Of a stretch of 64,000 bases of DNA, positions 9,093 to 17,915 are shown piece by piece (the stretch's first letter is position 1; the number at the start of each line of letters is the position of its first letter). The position numbers and the translations under genes were made by a program. The stretch is taken from positions 61,875-125,874 of the forward strand of contig NZ_PDJL01000002.1 in NCBI RefSeq assembly GCF_002563795.1, in the 5' to 3' direction. The notes beneath the pieces are model-generated. The model made no database searches and was not told where the DNA came from. It was given only the letters and a program-made list of their open reading frames with translations. The DNA comes from Vibrio sp. ES.051. GTDB lineage: Bacteria > Pseudomonadota > Gammaproteobacteria > Enterobacterales > Vibrionaceae.

Positions 9093-10106
9093 ATGAGAGA
9101 AAGGGTTCTGTTTTTTGATTTATTGCGCTGTATAGCGGCGGCGGCCGTGATCGCTATTCATGTCTTGGCGCCTTATCGAAATGAATTAGGCGTAATTGCG
9201 TTTGACCAATGGCTCACGGCCGTTGGGGTAAACAGTGTCACCCGATGGGCGGTGCCTGTGTTTATTTTGATTACAGGCGCTTTGATGCTTAGTGATACTC
9301 GGCCCTTTGATGGCAAGTATTATATCAAGAGGCGCTTGGGGAAGGTGCTGGTCCCTTTTCTTGTTTGGTCGATGTTTTATGCGTACTTATCAGGTTGGAC
9401 GGCGCAAGGGTTTGACTTTGAAACCGTAAAAGAAGTCGTGACCAATAGCCCGTTTCACGCTACTTATTACCATTTGGGTTTTTTCTATTACTTCATTCCG
9501 CTTTACTTGGTGATCCCGTTATTCCAATGGATGGTGCGTAATGTGGATGACAATGTACTTTATACTTATTTAGCGTTTTGGCTTTTCACAAGTACCTTGT
9601 TCTTGTTCAAGATAGACGGCCCTTGGAGCAACCAAATGTGGTTGTATATGGGCTACTTACCATTAGGTTATGTACTGTTTCAGAAGGTGCCATTACATCG
9701 CTCAATGGTCTCGTTATTCACTGGGTTTGGGGTCGTCGCTCTTGCTCTGACGTTTACCATGGTGGTCACAAATAGTTTAGAAGCGGAGAAGTACACCGTT
9801 GGACGCTGGTTATCCTACAAAACGCTTAACGTTATTTTAGCGGCTTCGATGATGTTCATGTTGGGGCGTTATTTCGGGGAAGGGTTGTGGCCAAAAGTAC
9901 AAAAAGTGGTGAGCGTGATCAGCCAGCATAGTTTGGGGATCTATTTGCTTCATCCGATTTTCTTGTGGCCGATGAAAGAGTTTGGTTGGTATAGCGGACA
10001 TCCCGGATGGGTGATCCCATTGTGGATTGTGCTCAGTGGAGCAGGAGCCTTGGCGATGAGTTATCTCGTTTCTCGCTCTGCCAAGACTCGTTGGTTATTA
10101 CCTTAA
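9093..10106 (+). CDS. Membrane acyltransferase (acyltransferase-3 family)
   Basis: A 337-residue multi-spanning protein of the acyltransferase-3 (OafA/WecH) family, which adds O-acyl groups, often to surface polysaccharides, at the inner membrane. The family's FDLLRCIAAAAVIAIHV with the catalytic-type His appears near residue 6, then RWAVPVFILITGALM and YYIKRRLGKVLVPFLVW. About ten hydrophobic segments follow. ATG 9093 is preferred to the open frame from 9048 because it gives the normal family N terminus. It overlaps the convergent DUF2500 gene by four bases. The substrate cannot be told. Confidence 0.87.
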   Translation: MRERVLFFDLLRCIAAAAVIAIHVLAPYRNELGVIAFDQWLTAVGVNSVTRWAVPVFILITGALMLSDTRPFDGKYYIKRRLGKVLVPFLVWSMFYAYLSGWTAQGFDFETVKEVVTNSPFHATYYHLGFFYYFIPLYLVIPLFQWMVRNVDDNVLYTYLAFWLFTSTLFLFKIDGPWSNQMWLYMGYLPLGYVLFQKVPLHRSMVSLFTGFGVVALALTFTMVVTNSLEAEKYTVGRWLSYKTLNVILAASMMFMLGRYFGEGLWPKVQKVVSVISQHSLGIYLLHPIFLWPMKEFGWYSGHPGWVIPLWIVLSGAGALAMSYLVSRSAKTRWLLP

Positions 10107-10432
10107 CGTTTAATGGCAAAGTGAAGAAACTTGTCACCACGGTACGTTAATGTCCCTTTGTCGCCTGGGTTGAGTGCATGGTAATAGTGCACTCCAATTT
10201 GGAATTCACGTTTAGGTCCAATCGACCCACGCTGGACGTAAATCCAATACTCGTGGTCGTCTTGACTTGGTGGCGCGTCAGGGATGTCGATAGTCTGTTT
10301 ATCTAAAATGGTCACTTGTGCACTTTGCTCGGGAGCCTCTTCGCCTACATAATGTTTACTATAGAAACGAAAAAAGACCCATGCGCCCAAAGAGATAAGA
10401 GCGAAAAGCGCCACAATAAGTGAGATTGGCAT
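10103..10432 (-). CDS. yhhM: DUF2500 membrane protein (YhhM-like)
   Basis: A 109-residue protein with one N-terminal membrane segment (SLIVALFALISLGAWVFF) and a C-terminal beta-rich domain ending GDKGTLTYRGDKFLHFAI, typical of DUF2500. The start at 10432 has a GGAGG five bases upstream; the in-frame ATG at 10444 does not. In E. coli yhhM lies near yhhN, yhhL and rsmD, and all three of those are within 5 kb here, which supports the assignment. Function is unknown. Confidence 0.85.
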   Translation of the reverse strand: MPISLIVALFALISLGAWVFFRFYSKHYVGEEAPEQSAQVTILDKQTIDIPDAPPSQDDHEYWIYVQRGSIGPKREFQIGVHYYHALNPGDKGTLTYRGDKFLHFAIKR

Positions 10433-10759
10433 GTTAACCTCCAATGTTTCATTAGCTTCTATTCTACAGAACTCATTGATTAATCGATGAGTTGAGGTAA
10501 CTTATTCATCATCTAATGAGAGAGAGGTGAATTTTATTCGGCACACTTCACGGTTTATCTCCAAGAGGAGCCGTCAATCGTTGCGCCGTCTACCAGTCAA
10601 GTCATGATTAGCTGAACCAAGCTGCCTGCACTTGTCTGGTTATATGCGTTCAAGGGCGCAAATTGAAAGTAAAATTGCACTTAACGGCTCGAAAAAGCTC
10701 TAAATTTATAGAAGAATAAAAATGATGAAAATAGGAAGGGTCTGGTAAGGAGGGTTGCG
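10433..10759. other. Intergenic region between divergent genes, no feature seen
   Basis: This 327-base gap separates yhhM from the divergent DUF4145-like gene. It is AT-rich near 10680-10740 and ends in a ribosome site (AAGGAGGGTT) for the 10760 gene. I see no ORF, strong hairpin or named motif. It probably holds both promoters. Confidence 0.5.
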
Positions 10760-11128
10760 ATGTCAGATATTGAAAAGGTAGTCATGCGTACCCGAACGAT
10801 CGAAAAGCTTTTGCGTACTCAATACCATGCAGAAGGGAAAGGGTTACATCAACTTATCAACAGTTGTGAAGAACGTTTACCACACGATGTGATAGCAAAA
10901 CTTCGCTTTATCGCTACCGTGCGCAATAAAGTGGTTCACGAAGACGATTATAAGCTGAATGACCGCACCGGTTTCATGGCGGCATGTGACGCTTGTGAGA
11001 AAGAGCTCACACCAAGAAGTTCTCGCTTTATTTGGCGTGTGGCTATTTTATTAATGACGCTGATCACGCTTGCTGCTCTTGGCTTTTACTATATGCATTG
11101 GGATATTTTGTCCAAGTATATACAGTAG
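10760..11128 (+). CDS. DUF4145-like protein with C-terminal membrane anchor
   Basis: A 122-residue protein. The first 85 residues are helical with the pattern LIATVRNKVVHEDD, typical of DUF4145/HEPN-like domains (IEKLLR early, RNxxxH late). Residues 90-115 form one membrane segment (WRVAILLMTLITLAALGFYY). The RNKVVH motif resembles the RX4-6H site of HEPN RNases, but the same motif also occurs in non-catalytic DUF4145 proteins, so activity is not claimed. It has a strong ribosome site and its own terminator, so it is a single-gene unit. Confidence 0.7.
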   Translation: MSDIEKVVMRTRTIEKLLRTQYHAEGKGLHQLINSCEERLPHDVIAKLRFIATVRNKVVHEDDYKLNDRTGFMAACDACEKELTPRSSRFIWRVAILLMTLITLAALGFYYMHWDILSKYIQ

Positions 11129-11145
11129 AAAAAATTGACAAATAA

Positions 11146-11171
11146 AAAAGGACGCCAAGGCGTCCTTTTTT
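11146..11171. terminator. Terminator after the DUF4145-like gene
   Basis: Arms AAAAAGGACGCC and GGCGTCCTTTTT with a two-base loop give a strong hairpin with a U-run. It also faces the small minus-strand ORF that follows. Confidence 0.85.
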
Positions 11172-11187
11172 ATTTATCAATTATTGG

Positions 11188-11268
11188 TCAGTACATCATC
11201 GGCAGTGTCATTAAACCCATAACCACTGCGATCATTACCAGCCCTTGTTTTTGAGAAGATGAAATCAT
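11188..11268 (-). CDS. Small membrane protein, 26 residues
   Basis: A minus-strand ORF of 26 codons begins MISSSQKQGLVMIAVVMGL and continues as one hydrophobic helix ending in Tyr. The start at 11268 has AAGGGG nine bases upstream, and the hairpin at 11146-11171 lies just past the stop and can terminate it. Size, single helix and signals fit the small membrane proteins that are usually missed in annotation. I do not recognise a family. The gene is inferred from these signals; conservation would be the test. Confidence 0.5.
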   Translation of the reverse strand: MISSSQKQGLVMIAVVMGLMTLPMMY

Positions 11269-12096
11269 AACACTACCCCTTAATCTTTGATGAACTTGAT
11301 GTTAATAATATAGCACTGTTTTTGTAGGTTGATCAACATATGTGGTGAGATCTTTTCAAAAACAACACTTAACCTGTCTTTATTTGCCTATTTTTGACTA
11401 AGTAAATTGTATTTTTGTTCTGCTCTTAAAGGTTTTTCTTTATGCTGTAAACGTTTTATCCTAGCTTAAGTTGTTGTTTTTAATGTGTTAAAAGTAGTTA
11501 ACAGAATTGGTTTTAATTGATTTTTGCTTCAGGAGTTAGGTTGGTTGTTATTTTGTCTGTGTTTCTATAAAGTTGAGAAAATATTAAGTTGTGCTATGCC
11601 AAGTGAAAGTAAGAAGTGGTGTTCAAAGCGTCGGCTTCTTATTTGAAGATAAGATTGTAATGGGAAAAGAGCCTTAGCAGCTTAAGCATTAATGAAGGTT
11701 GTGTTTTTGTGTTTTATGGTTTTTATGTGCTTATATATCATTGCTTTATTATTTTTTCTGACATTTTTGTGACTAAAATAATGGGCCACTTAGTGTTTTT
11801 TGTGATCTATAGCCGATGGTTTTTGTCTTCTTGAACCGCTAGGGCTATGATTTTCTTGTGTGTGTTTGTTATTTGTTCTTATTGTTTTATACACGTACAA
11901 AGTGCTGGTTGGGTAACCAGTTTTTAGTGTCATTGATTGGTCGTGAAATCGGGTTTAGCCCTTATGTGGATTGGCGTATTGAGGGCGACAAAATGTTTCG
12001 AATCGCTAGCGAGCTCCAACTTTCACAGATTGTGACTTTACATCAAAACTGGTCTATCTAGACTAGCGGCGAGTTTACGTAAAAGGTGTATACAGC
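11269..12096. other. AT-rich gap with a possible gene remnant at its right end
   Basis: About 830 bases with no convincing intact gene. From 11280 to about 11850 the sequence is very T-rich with many stops in all frames. From 11858 to 12061 a plus-strand frame of 67 codons ends in a protein-like stretch (SLIGREIGFSPYVDWRIEGD) that reads like the C terminus of some larger protein, but it has no start context and no family I recognise. It may be the tail of a decayed gene; the T-rich part may hold a regulatory region or a small RNA that I cannot see. Confidence 0.35.
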
Positions 12097-12717
12097 ATGT
12101 GGAGTTGGCTGGCGATAGGGCTATCAGGTGTGTATTCAGTGTTGGGAACAAAACAGGCAAGCCTGACACAATCGCTCGTGTTTAAAATCTTGACTCTGTT
12201 TCTTCTACTGGTGCTTGTCTTGACACAAGGAGCCGCAGCTTCGCATGCTTACTGGGTCGCGGGTGGGCTGGTTGTGTCTATGCTGGCGGATACGCTGCAC
12301 TCGTTTAGAGCCCGTAAGCTGATTTATTTTGCTGCTTATCTGGTTGTTCAAGTTTGTTATAGCAAATCGTTTTGGGTGCAACTGAATGGCGATATTATCT
12401 GGTGGCTATTAGCCTTATTGTTGGCGGCTAGCATTGTGGCGTTTTTTTTATTATTGCCTCAACTCGACTCTTTGGTTTTTCCTGTCGTGATCATGGGCAT
12501 CATGTTGGTGCAGCTTGCCTGGGCGGCGGGGGAAGTTTGGTTGCAAGCACCGAGCTATGCGAATGCTATGGGCTTCAGTGGTACTTTAGTCATGGCCTAT
12601 TCTGCGTTGGCTTATGCTATTCACGGTTATCGGAAACCAATGAAACATGCCTATCTCTGGGTCAGTGGTAGCTACTTCTTTGCCCACGCTTTAATCGTAG
12701 CTTCGATTATTTACTGA
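12097..12717 (+). CDS. yhhN: YhhN-family lysoplasmalogenase-like membrane protein
   Basis: A 206-residue protein with about eight hydrophobic segments, matching the YhhN/TMEM86 family, some members of which hydrolyse the vinyl-ether bond of lysoplasmalogens. The conserved SMLADTLHS (an SDxxL-like motif) lies near residue 62, with ALAYAIHGYRKP near 170. A bacterial role is unproven. The upstream ribosome site is weak (AAAGGTGTATAC). It sits close to yhhM, yhhL and rsmD as in E. coli. Confidence 0.82.
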   Translation: MWSWLAIGLSGVYSVLGTKQASLTQSLVFKILTLFLLLVLVLTQGAAASHAYWVAGGLVVSMLADTLHSFRARKLIYFAAYLVVQVCYSKSFWVQLNGDIIWWLLALLLAASIVAFFLLLPQLDSLVFPVVIMGIMLVQLAWAAGEVWLQAPSYANAMGFSGTLVMAYSALAYAIHGYRKPMKHAYLWVSGSYFFAHALIVASIIY

Positions 12718-12795
12718 AGACCCTAATTTAAGTCAAAGTATGGTTCTGGTTTCTGAGTAAACTGGTCGGGTTGTTCTTGATGACTGGAGTCAATA

Positions 12796-13017
12796 ATGAG
12801 TGAAATCCATGCCCACGATCTACTAAACCTGCTTCGTGAAACGTCAATGGGCCGCGAAGAGCTTGCTGAGCACTTTGGCCCAACTGTGCGTTTCCATACC
12901 TGCAAATTGAATGGTTTAGACTTAGATGCCTTGTTAGCGTTTTTACTAAAGCGCGACAAGATCCGTGAATTAAACGGCAAATTTTTGGTTAATATGGCGC
13001 GTGTCTGCAATCACTAA
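12796..13017 (+). CDS. yecH: YecH-family putative metal-binding protein
   Basis: A 73-residue protein matching E. coli YecH. It opens with EIHAHDLLNLL, then has FGPTVRFHTCKLNGLDLDALLAFL, and ends MARVCNH. The His (HAH), the Cys of HTC and the final C-x-H are positioned to bind a metal, which is the basis of the family name; no metal has been shown here. It follows yhhN by about 80 bases and may be on the same transcript. Confidence 0.85.
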   Translation: MSEIHAHDLLNLLRETSMGREELAEHFGPTVRFHTCKLNGLDLDALLAFLLKRDKIRELNGKFLVNMARVCNH

Positions 13018-13123
13018 GCCGCGGGCTTGACATGAGGGTGAATGGTTAGATTTCGCCCTTAGTCATGTACTTAGATGATGACTTTGCTATAAACTGGCCG
13101 GCATTTTGATATGAGGCTAGAAT

Positions 13124-13708
13124 ATGGACATTCTCTCTGCAGCGACCATGCTGTTTCTTATCATGGACCCTCTCGGTAATTTGCCGATAGTGCTGTCTAT
13201 CCTCAAGCACATTGATCCCAAGCGTCGACGTAAAGTGCTGATCCGCGAATTGCTATTTGCCTTACTGATCTTGATGCTGTTTCTGTTTGCCGGACAAAGC
13301 ATTCTAAGCTTTTTGCGTATCCAACCAGAAACCCTAAGCATCTCGGGTGGTATTATCCTATTCATCATCGCAATTAAGATGATTTTCCCCAGTGCTGGTA
13401 GTATTACTGGACTCGCGGCGGGTGAAGAGCCGTTCATTGTACCGATGGCCATTCCAATGATCGCGGGCCCGTCGGTGATTGCCGCGCTCCTTCTACTGGC
13501 TGCTCAACAGCCGAATAACAAGCTGGACATGTCAATTGCAGTGATTATAGCGTGGGGCGCGACGTGCTTTATTCTCATGTTTTATAGTTTCTTCAATCGC
13601 TTATTGGGAGAGCGTGGTCTAAAAGCGGTTGAGCGCTTAATGGGCTTGTTGCTGGTAATGATTTCAACCCAAATGTTCTTGGATGGGGTAAAGAGTTACC
13701 TTGGTTAA
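13124..13708 (+). CDS. yhgN: MarC-family inner-membrane protein YhgN
   Basis: A 194-residue protein with six hydrophobic segments, a close match to E. coli YhgN: LFLIMDPLGNLPIVLSILKH near residue 8, SISGGIILFIIAIKMIFPS, GEEPFIVPMAIPMIAGPSV, and LLGERG followed by ERLMGLLLVMISTQMFLDG. MarC proteins were once linked to multidrug resistance, but this is no longer accepted; transport of an unknown solute is the usual suggestion. It is followed by a terminator facing the convergent yhhL gene. Confidence 0.9.
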   Translation: MDILSAATMLFLIMDPLGNLPIVLSILKHIDPKRRRKVLIRELLFALLILMLFLFAGQSILSFLRIQPETLSISGGIILFIIAIKMIFPSAGSITGLAAGEEPFIVPMAIPMIAGPSVIAALLLLAAQQPNNKLDMSIAVIIAWGATCFILMFYSFFNRLLGERGLKAVERLMGLLLVMISTQMFLDGVKSYLG

Positions 13709-13727
13709 GCGAATGAACTTGATAAAA

Positions 13728-13750
13728 AAACCGCTCTTGTGAGCGGCTTT
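13728..13750. terminator. Bidirectional terminator between yhgN and yhhL
   Basis: Arms AAACCGCTC and GAGCGGCTTT around TTGT, with an A-run before and T-rich sequence after, between two convergent genes. Confidence 0.8.
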
Positions 13751-13765
13751 ATTGTATTTGAATTT

Positions 13766-14032
13766 TTATATCATGTGTTTACGACGAATATCGAGCAGGG
13801 CAAAAATGCCGAAAATAAGGATGGAATATTTCTCCCAACTGCTCATATTAATTTTATCGCCAAATGCGCCGATGAAGATGGCCATTTGTAAGCCATGCAT
13901 GATGAATAAAAACGCCGTCATGATGTACAGTGCGATGGCGGCATTGCCAGGGAACGGCATAAAAATATTGAGGATCAATACGAGCCAAACAAAGGCGATA
14001 GCTGTTTTGGCCAGCATAATTAGTGCTTTCAT
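13766..14032 (-). CDS. yhhL: DUF1145 membrane protein YhhL
   Basis: An 88-residue protein with three hydrophobic segments, ending RRKHMI. It matches the DUF1145/YhhL family (LVLILNIFMPFPGNAAIAL; FLFIMHGLQMAIFIGAF). In E. coli yhhL also lies directly downstream of rsmD, as here, with a 24-base gap, so a shared transcript is likely. Function is unknown. Confidence 0.88.
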   Translation of the reverse strand: MKALIMLAKTAIAFVWLVLILNIFMPFPGNAAIALYIMTAFLFIMHGLQMAIFIGAFGDKINMSSWEKYSILIFGIFALLDIRRKHMI

Positions 14033-14056
14033 TAAGTGTCCTTTTCAATCGAGGCG

Positions 14057-14656
14057 TTATGCTGAGGTTCGTTCATACAGACGGTAACTCACTTGGCCTG
14101 CGGTTTTTTCTCGATGTAGCTGCCAGTTTTCGGGTAAGTCGGCAATATTGAGTTCTTTTTCTGTTTCAATATAAATCATCGCATCGTCGGCGAGCCAACC
14201 ATTTTGTTCCAGTAAGGTCACAGCTTCATCCAGTAGACCTTTGCGAAACGGTGGGTCAATAAATACCACATGATGCGCAGTACCTGACTGCTTTAAAAAA
14301 CTTAGCGCATCGGTGTTCACTACTTGAATATTGCGTGCATTCAGTGACGCGACGTTTTTTTGGAGTTGCTGAAAGGCGTGCGGATTGAGCTCGACCATGG
14401 TCACGTGTTCTGCTTGGCGAGAGGCCGATTCAAAGCCTAAACTGCCAGAGCCGGCAAACAAGTCGAGACATTTCGCTTGTGGTACCTCTTGCGCGAGCCA
14501 GTTAAATAAGGTTTCTTTGACGCGGTCAGTGGTTGGGCGCAAACCTTCTGCGTCATGAACAGGGAGTTTTCTGCCTTTCCATAAACCACTAATAATGCGA
14601 ACAAAGCCTGTTGTTGGCTTTTTTTGTGATGAGTTTTGCTGGCGACGTCTTACCAT
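14057..14656 (-). CDS. rsmD: 16S rRNA m2G966 methyltransferase
   Basis: A 199-residue SAM-dependent methyltransferase that modifies G966 of 16S rRNA in the assembled 30S subunit. The family start (MVRRRQQ, then VRIISGLWKGRKLPV), the SAM motif LDLFAGSGSLGFEAS-like (LDLFAGSGSLGFESAS), VELNPHA and the catalytic VFIDPPF are present. The frame extends upstream to 14839 but only the ATG at 14656 matches the family length. It is divergent from ftsY, in the E. coli order rsmD-ftsY-ftsE-ftsX-rpoH. Confidence 0.95.
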   Translation of the reverse strand: MVRRRQQNSSQKKPTTGFVRIISGLWKGRKLPVHDAEGLRPTTDRVKETLFNWLAQEVPQAKCLDLFAGSGSLGFESASRQAEHVTMVELNPHAFQQLQKNVASLNARNIQVVNTDALSFLKQSGTAHHVVFIDPPFRKGLLDEAVTLLEQNGWLADDAMIYIETEKELNIADLPENWQLHREKTAGQVSYRLYERTSA

Positions 14657-14884
14657 AGATTTTTTGACCGCTAATAAAGTGATACTATATCTAATCGCCC
14701 AAGCATTGCGCTTGGAGCTTGGATACAGCCCAGAACATTCAAGGTGACAGAGTGTAACACTAATAAGATTAGAATTGCCTAATTGGACAGTTTTCACCAC
14801 TTTGTCATTAGCCTTTTTGACAGATAATAATCTTGTCAAAAAAGAGTCATTAATAGATAAAAGAACAATCTAGGATAGCCCCAG

Positions 14885-16084
14885 ATGACGGAAAAAAAGA
14901 AGCGCGGACTACTTTCGTGGCTAGGTTTTGGCGATGAAGAACAAAGCCCAAAACCAAATAATGAAGAAACTGTAACAGAAGAAGTCGTGGACGAGTCTTC
15001 GAAAGAGCAGCAAGACGAAGGCATTGCTGAGCAAACCGAAGAAACACCAGCAGTTGAACCAGAACCTGAAAAGGCAAAGGCTGCCCGAGCAGAAGCAGAA
15101 GCAGAAGCAGAAGAGCCACAAGTGCCAGTTGCGCCTCGTGTTCAAGAGCAAGAAAAGCCAACTGAGAGCTTTTTTACGCGACTTAAGCGTAGCCTAAGCC
15201 GCACCAAAGCGAATATCGGTGCCGGTTTCTTTGGTCTATTCAGTGGTAAAAAAATTGATGACGATCTTTTTGAAGAACTAGAAGAGCAACTGCTTATTGC
15301 TGATGTGGGCATGGACACCACTACGAAAATCATTAGCAACCTGACAGAAAAAGCCTCTCGCGGCGATTTAAAAGATGGTGAAGCTCTTTATGGTTTGCTG
15401 AAAGAAGAGATGGCAGAAATTCTTGCTAAAGTAGAGCAGCCACTAGAAATCGACAGCAACAAAACGCCTTACGTGATCTTAATGGTGGGTGTAAATGGCG
15501 TAGGTAAAACGACTACGATCGGTAAGCTAGCAAAACAATTCCAAAATCAAGGCCAGAAAGTGATGCTGGCGGCAGGTGATACCTTCCGTGCGGCTGCGGT
15601 AGAGCAGCTCCAAGTGTGGGGCGAGCGTAATAACGTGCCAGTGATCGCCCAGCACTCTGGCGCCGACAGCGCTTCGGTTATCTATGATGCGATTGAAGCG
15701 GCAAAAGCCCGTGGTGTGGATGTGGTGATTGCTGATACGGCGGGTCGTCTGCAAAACAAAGCGAACCTAATGGAAGAGCTGCGTAAAATTGTGCGTGTCA
15801 TGAAGAAAATTGATGACTCGGCACCCCACGAGATCATGCTAACGTTGGATGCAGCTACGGGCCAAAATGCGATTAGCCAAGCGAAAATTTTCAGTGATGT
15901 GGCGCCGATCACTGGGATTACCTTAACGAAATTAGATGGTACCGCGAAAGGTGGGGTGATTTTCGCTATTGCCGATCAATTCGGCATTCCTATTCGTTAC
16001 ATTGGTGTGGGTGAAGGCATCGAAGACTTACGTCCTTTTGAAACACAAGAGTTCATTGACGCGCTGTTTAGCCGTGAAGAGTAA
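14885..16084 (+). CDS. ftsY: Signal recognition particle receptor FtsY
   Basis: A 399-residue SRP receptor GTPase that docks ribosome-SRP complexes to the Sec translocon at the inner membrane. Residues 1-95 form the acidic, low-complexity A domain (rich in Glu and Ala, including repeats of AEAEAE), followed by the N domain and the G domain: GVNGVGKTTTIGKLA, DTFRAAAVEQL, DTAGR and TKLDGTAKGG. The start fits a short spacer from TAGGATAGCCCC. It heads the ftsY-ftsE-ftsX-rpoH cluster; ftsE starts 22 bases later, so they are probably cotranscribed. Confidence 0.97.
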   Translation: MTEKKKRGLLSWLGFGDEEQSPKPNNEETVTEEVVDESSKEQQDEGIAEQTEETPAVEPEPEKAKAARAEAEAEAEEPQVPVAPRVQEQEKPTESFFTRLKRSLSRTKANIGAGFFGLFSGKKIDDDLFEELEEQLLIADVGMDTTTKIISNLTEKASRGDLKDGEALYGLLKEEMAEILAKVEQPLEIDSNKTPYVILMVGVNGVGKTTTIGKLAKQFQNQGQKVMLAAGDTFRAAAVEQLQVWGERNNVPVIAQHSGADSASVIYDAIEAAKARGVDVVIADTAGRLQNKANLMEELRKIVRVMKKIDDSAPHEIMLTLDAATGQNAISQAKIFSDVAPITGITLTKLDGTAKGGVIFAIADQFGIPIRYIGVGEGIEDLRPFETQEFIDALFSREE

Positions 16085-16106
16085 TTTAACGTAGAGGAAA
16101 GCAACG

Positions 16107-16781
16107 GTGATCAAATTTCAGCAAGTGAGTAAAGCTTACCGTGGTGGTCGACAAGCACTGCAGAAGGTCGACTTTCATCTTAGGCGCGGAGAGATGGCGT
16201 TTTTAGGCGGACATTCCGGAGCCGGTAAAAGTACCTTGTTGAAACTGATATGTGCGATAGAGCGTCCAACGGATGGCAAAATCCATTTCAATGGTCACAA
16301 CATCACGCGCATTCCAAGCAAAGACATCCCGTTTTTGCGTCGTAATATCGGCATCGTGTTTCAAGATCATCGTTTGTTGATGGATCGCAGTGTATACGAC
16401 AACGTGGCCCTGCCGATGCGCATCGAATCGATTTCTGAAAACGAAATTAAACGTCGTGTTTCTGCGGCGTTAGACAAAACGGATTTGCTTGATAAAGCCC
16501 GTTGCTTACCGAGCCAGCTTTCTGGCGGTGAGCAACAACGTGTCGGTATTGCCCGTGCGGTGGTCAACCGACCAACGTTATTAGTGGCCGATGAACCAAC
16601 GGGGAATCTTGATCCAGAATTGTCTAACCGTGTGTTGCGTTTATTTGAAGAATTTAACCGGGCGGGTGTCACCATTTTACTCGCCACGCATGATGTTGGA
16701 TTAGTAAACACTCGCCCACAATATCGTCATTTTGAATTAAACCAAGGCTTCCTGAGTGAGGTAGAAGACTATGGCCGGTAA
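16107..16781 (+). CDS. ftsE: Cell-division ABC ATPase FtsE
   Basis: A 224-residue ABC ATPase starting at GTG with a good ribosome site (GAGGAAAGCAAC). Walker [15 protein letters not shown] is near residue 34, the signature [14 protein letters not shown] near 137, Walker [13 protein letters not shown] near 156, and the switch His in LATHD. With FtsX it forms the divisome complex that activates periplasmic peptidoglycan hydrolysis through EnvC-type partners. It overlaps ftsX by 11 bases, which suggests translational coupling. Confidence 0.97.
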   Translation: MIKFQQVSKAYRGGRQALQKVDFHLRRGEMAFLGGHSGAGKSTLLKLICAIERPTDGKIHFNGHNITRIPSKDIPFLRRNIGIVFQDHRLLMDRSVYDNVALPMRIESISENEIKRRVSAALDKTDLLDKARCLPSQLSGGEQQRVGIARAVVNRPTLLVADEPTGNLDPELSNRVLRLFEEFNRAGVTILLATHDVGLVNTRPQYRHFELNQGFLSEVEDYGR

Positions 16782-17739
16782 TCATCGCTCCCAAAAGAAA
16801 GGCAAAAGCCGTAGTACCAAGCGTGTAAATACCGACGGTTTTTTCTCTATTCATGGCAAACAGGCGAAAGCTTCTTTTTCAGCGTTATGGCAAAGGCCCT
16901 TAGGCAACATTCTCACTTTGGCCGTGATCTCTATGGCACTTGCGATGCCTGCGTGTTTGTACCTGTTAGGAAAGAATGCGTCAGAAGCCGCGGAAGATGT
17001 GGCTTCTCCCTCGCAAGTTAGTGCTTACTTAGTGGAAGGCATGCCTGATGCTCGTGTGATGGTCCTCAAAGATGATATTGAGACCTGGCCATTGGTCAAA
17101 GAAGTGGAATATATTTCTCCGCAGCAAGGTCTGTCCGATTTAAGCCAATATGCAGGGTTTGATCAGGCAATCAGTCTATTGAGCGGCTATGCGTTACCTG
17201 GTGTGTTAGTTATTACGCCAGACACCGAATTGAAAGGCGATATTCAATCGTTAGCCAAAGACATGCGACAGCAACAAGATGTGACCGATGTTCGGCTCGA
17301 CGAAGACTGGCTAGCGCGACTTGATGCGATCAAAACCTTGGCTGGTATTATTGTTATTACTCTGACAATACTGATGTTGGGCGCGGTATTTTTAATCGTT
17401 GGCAACACATTGCGTTTTAATGTATTAGCGAATAAAGAAGAGATTCAAACCATGAAACTGATCGGTGCCACTGACAGTTTTATTCTACGTCCTTACCTAT
17501 ACACTGGTATGTGGTTTGGTGTACTCGGTGCGACTATAGCTTGGTTAGTCACGGCTTTGGTGACCATCATCATGAATAGTGCGGTAGAAAATTTAGCGGC
17601 ACTATATGACAGCCAGTTCAGTTTGATTGGTTTGAGCTGGGATGAATCTCTGCTGTTAATCATCCTAGGTAGCCTTTTAGGTTGCATCGCTGCTCGTATT
17701 TCTGCGCAGCGCCATTTAAAAGAAATTGAACCAGTTTAA
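16771..17739 (+). CDS. ftsX: Cell-division permease-like protein FtsX
   Basis: A 322-residue membrane protein with a basic cytoplasmic N terminus (KKGKSRSTKR), one membrane segment near residues 45-65, a periplasmic domain of about 100 residues and three further segments near 185-210, 240-265 and 285-310. This is the FtsX layout. Typical motifs include VLANKEEIQTMKLIGATDSF. It partners with FtsE at the septum. The start overlaps the end of ftsE. Confidence 0.96.
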   Translation: MAGNHRSQKKGKSRSTKRVNTDGFFSIHGKQAKASFSALWQRPLGNILTLAVISMALAMPACLYLLGKNASEAAEDVASPSQVSAYLVEGMPDARVMVLKDDIETWPLVKEVEYISPQQGLSDLSQYAGFDQAISLLSGYALPGVLVITPDTELKGDIQSLAKDMRQQQDVTDVRLDEDWLARLDAIKTLAGIIVITLTILMLGAVFLIVGNTLRFNVLANKEEIQTMKLIGATDSFILRPYLYTGMWFGVLGATIAWLVTALVTIIMNSAVENLAALYDSQFSLIGLSWDESLLLIILGSLLGCIAARISAQRHLKEIEPV

Positions 17740-17833
17740 GTGATGGGGGTCTTATTACTCGGGATTTATTAGCACAAGCTAATCTTGCTCCCTTGTTTAG
17801 ACCATTTGTTTATGGATAATTGCTTGCCCTTCT

Positions 17834-17862
17834 TGAAACTTGTTCATTTTGAGTTCAAGATA
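17834..17862 (+). promoter_or_regulatory. Possible envelope-stress (sigma-E-like) promoter of rpoH
   Basis: Upstream of rpoH is GAAACTTG followed after about 15 bases by TCAAGAT, an imperfect match to the sigma-E pattern (GAACTT - 16 - TCTGA). E. coli rpoH has such a promoter. Position supports the call; the match is weak. Confidence 0.3.
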
Positions 17863-17915
17863 TCGAAGCTAAATTGCAATGTAATACTCCAGATCAGAGA
17901 TTGATGAGGAATTGA

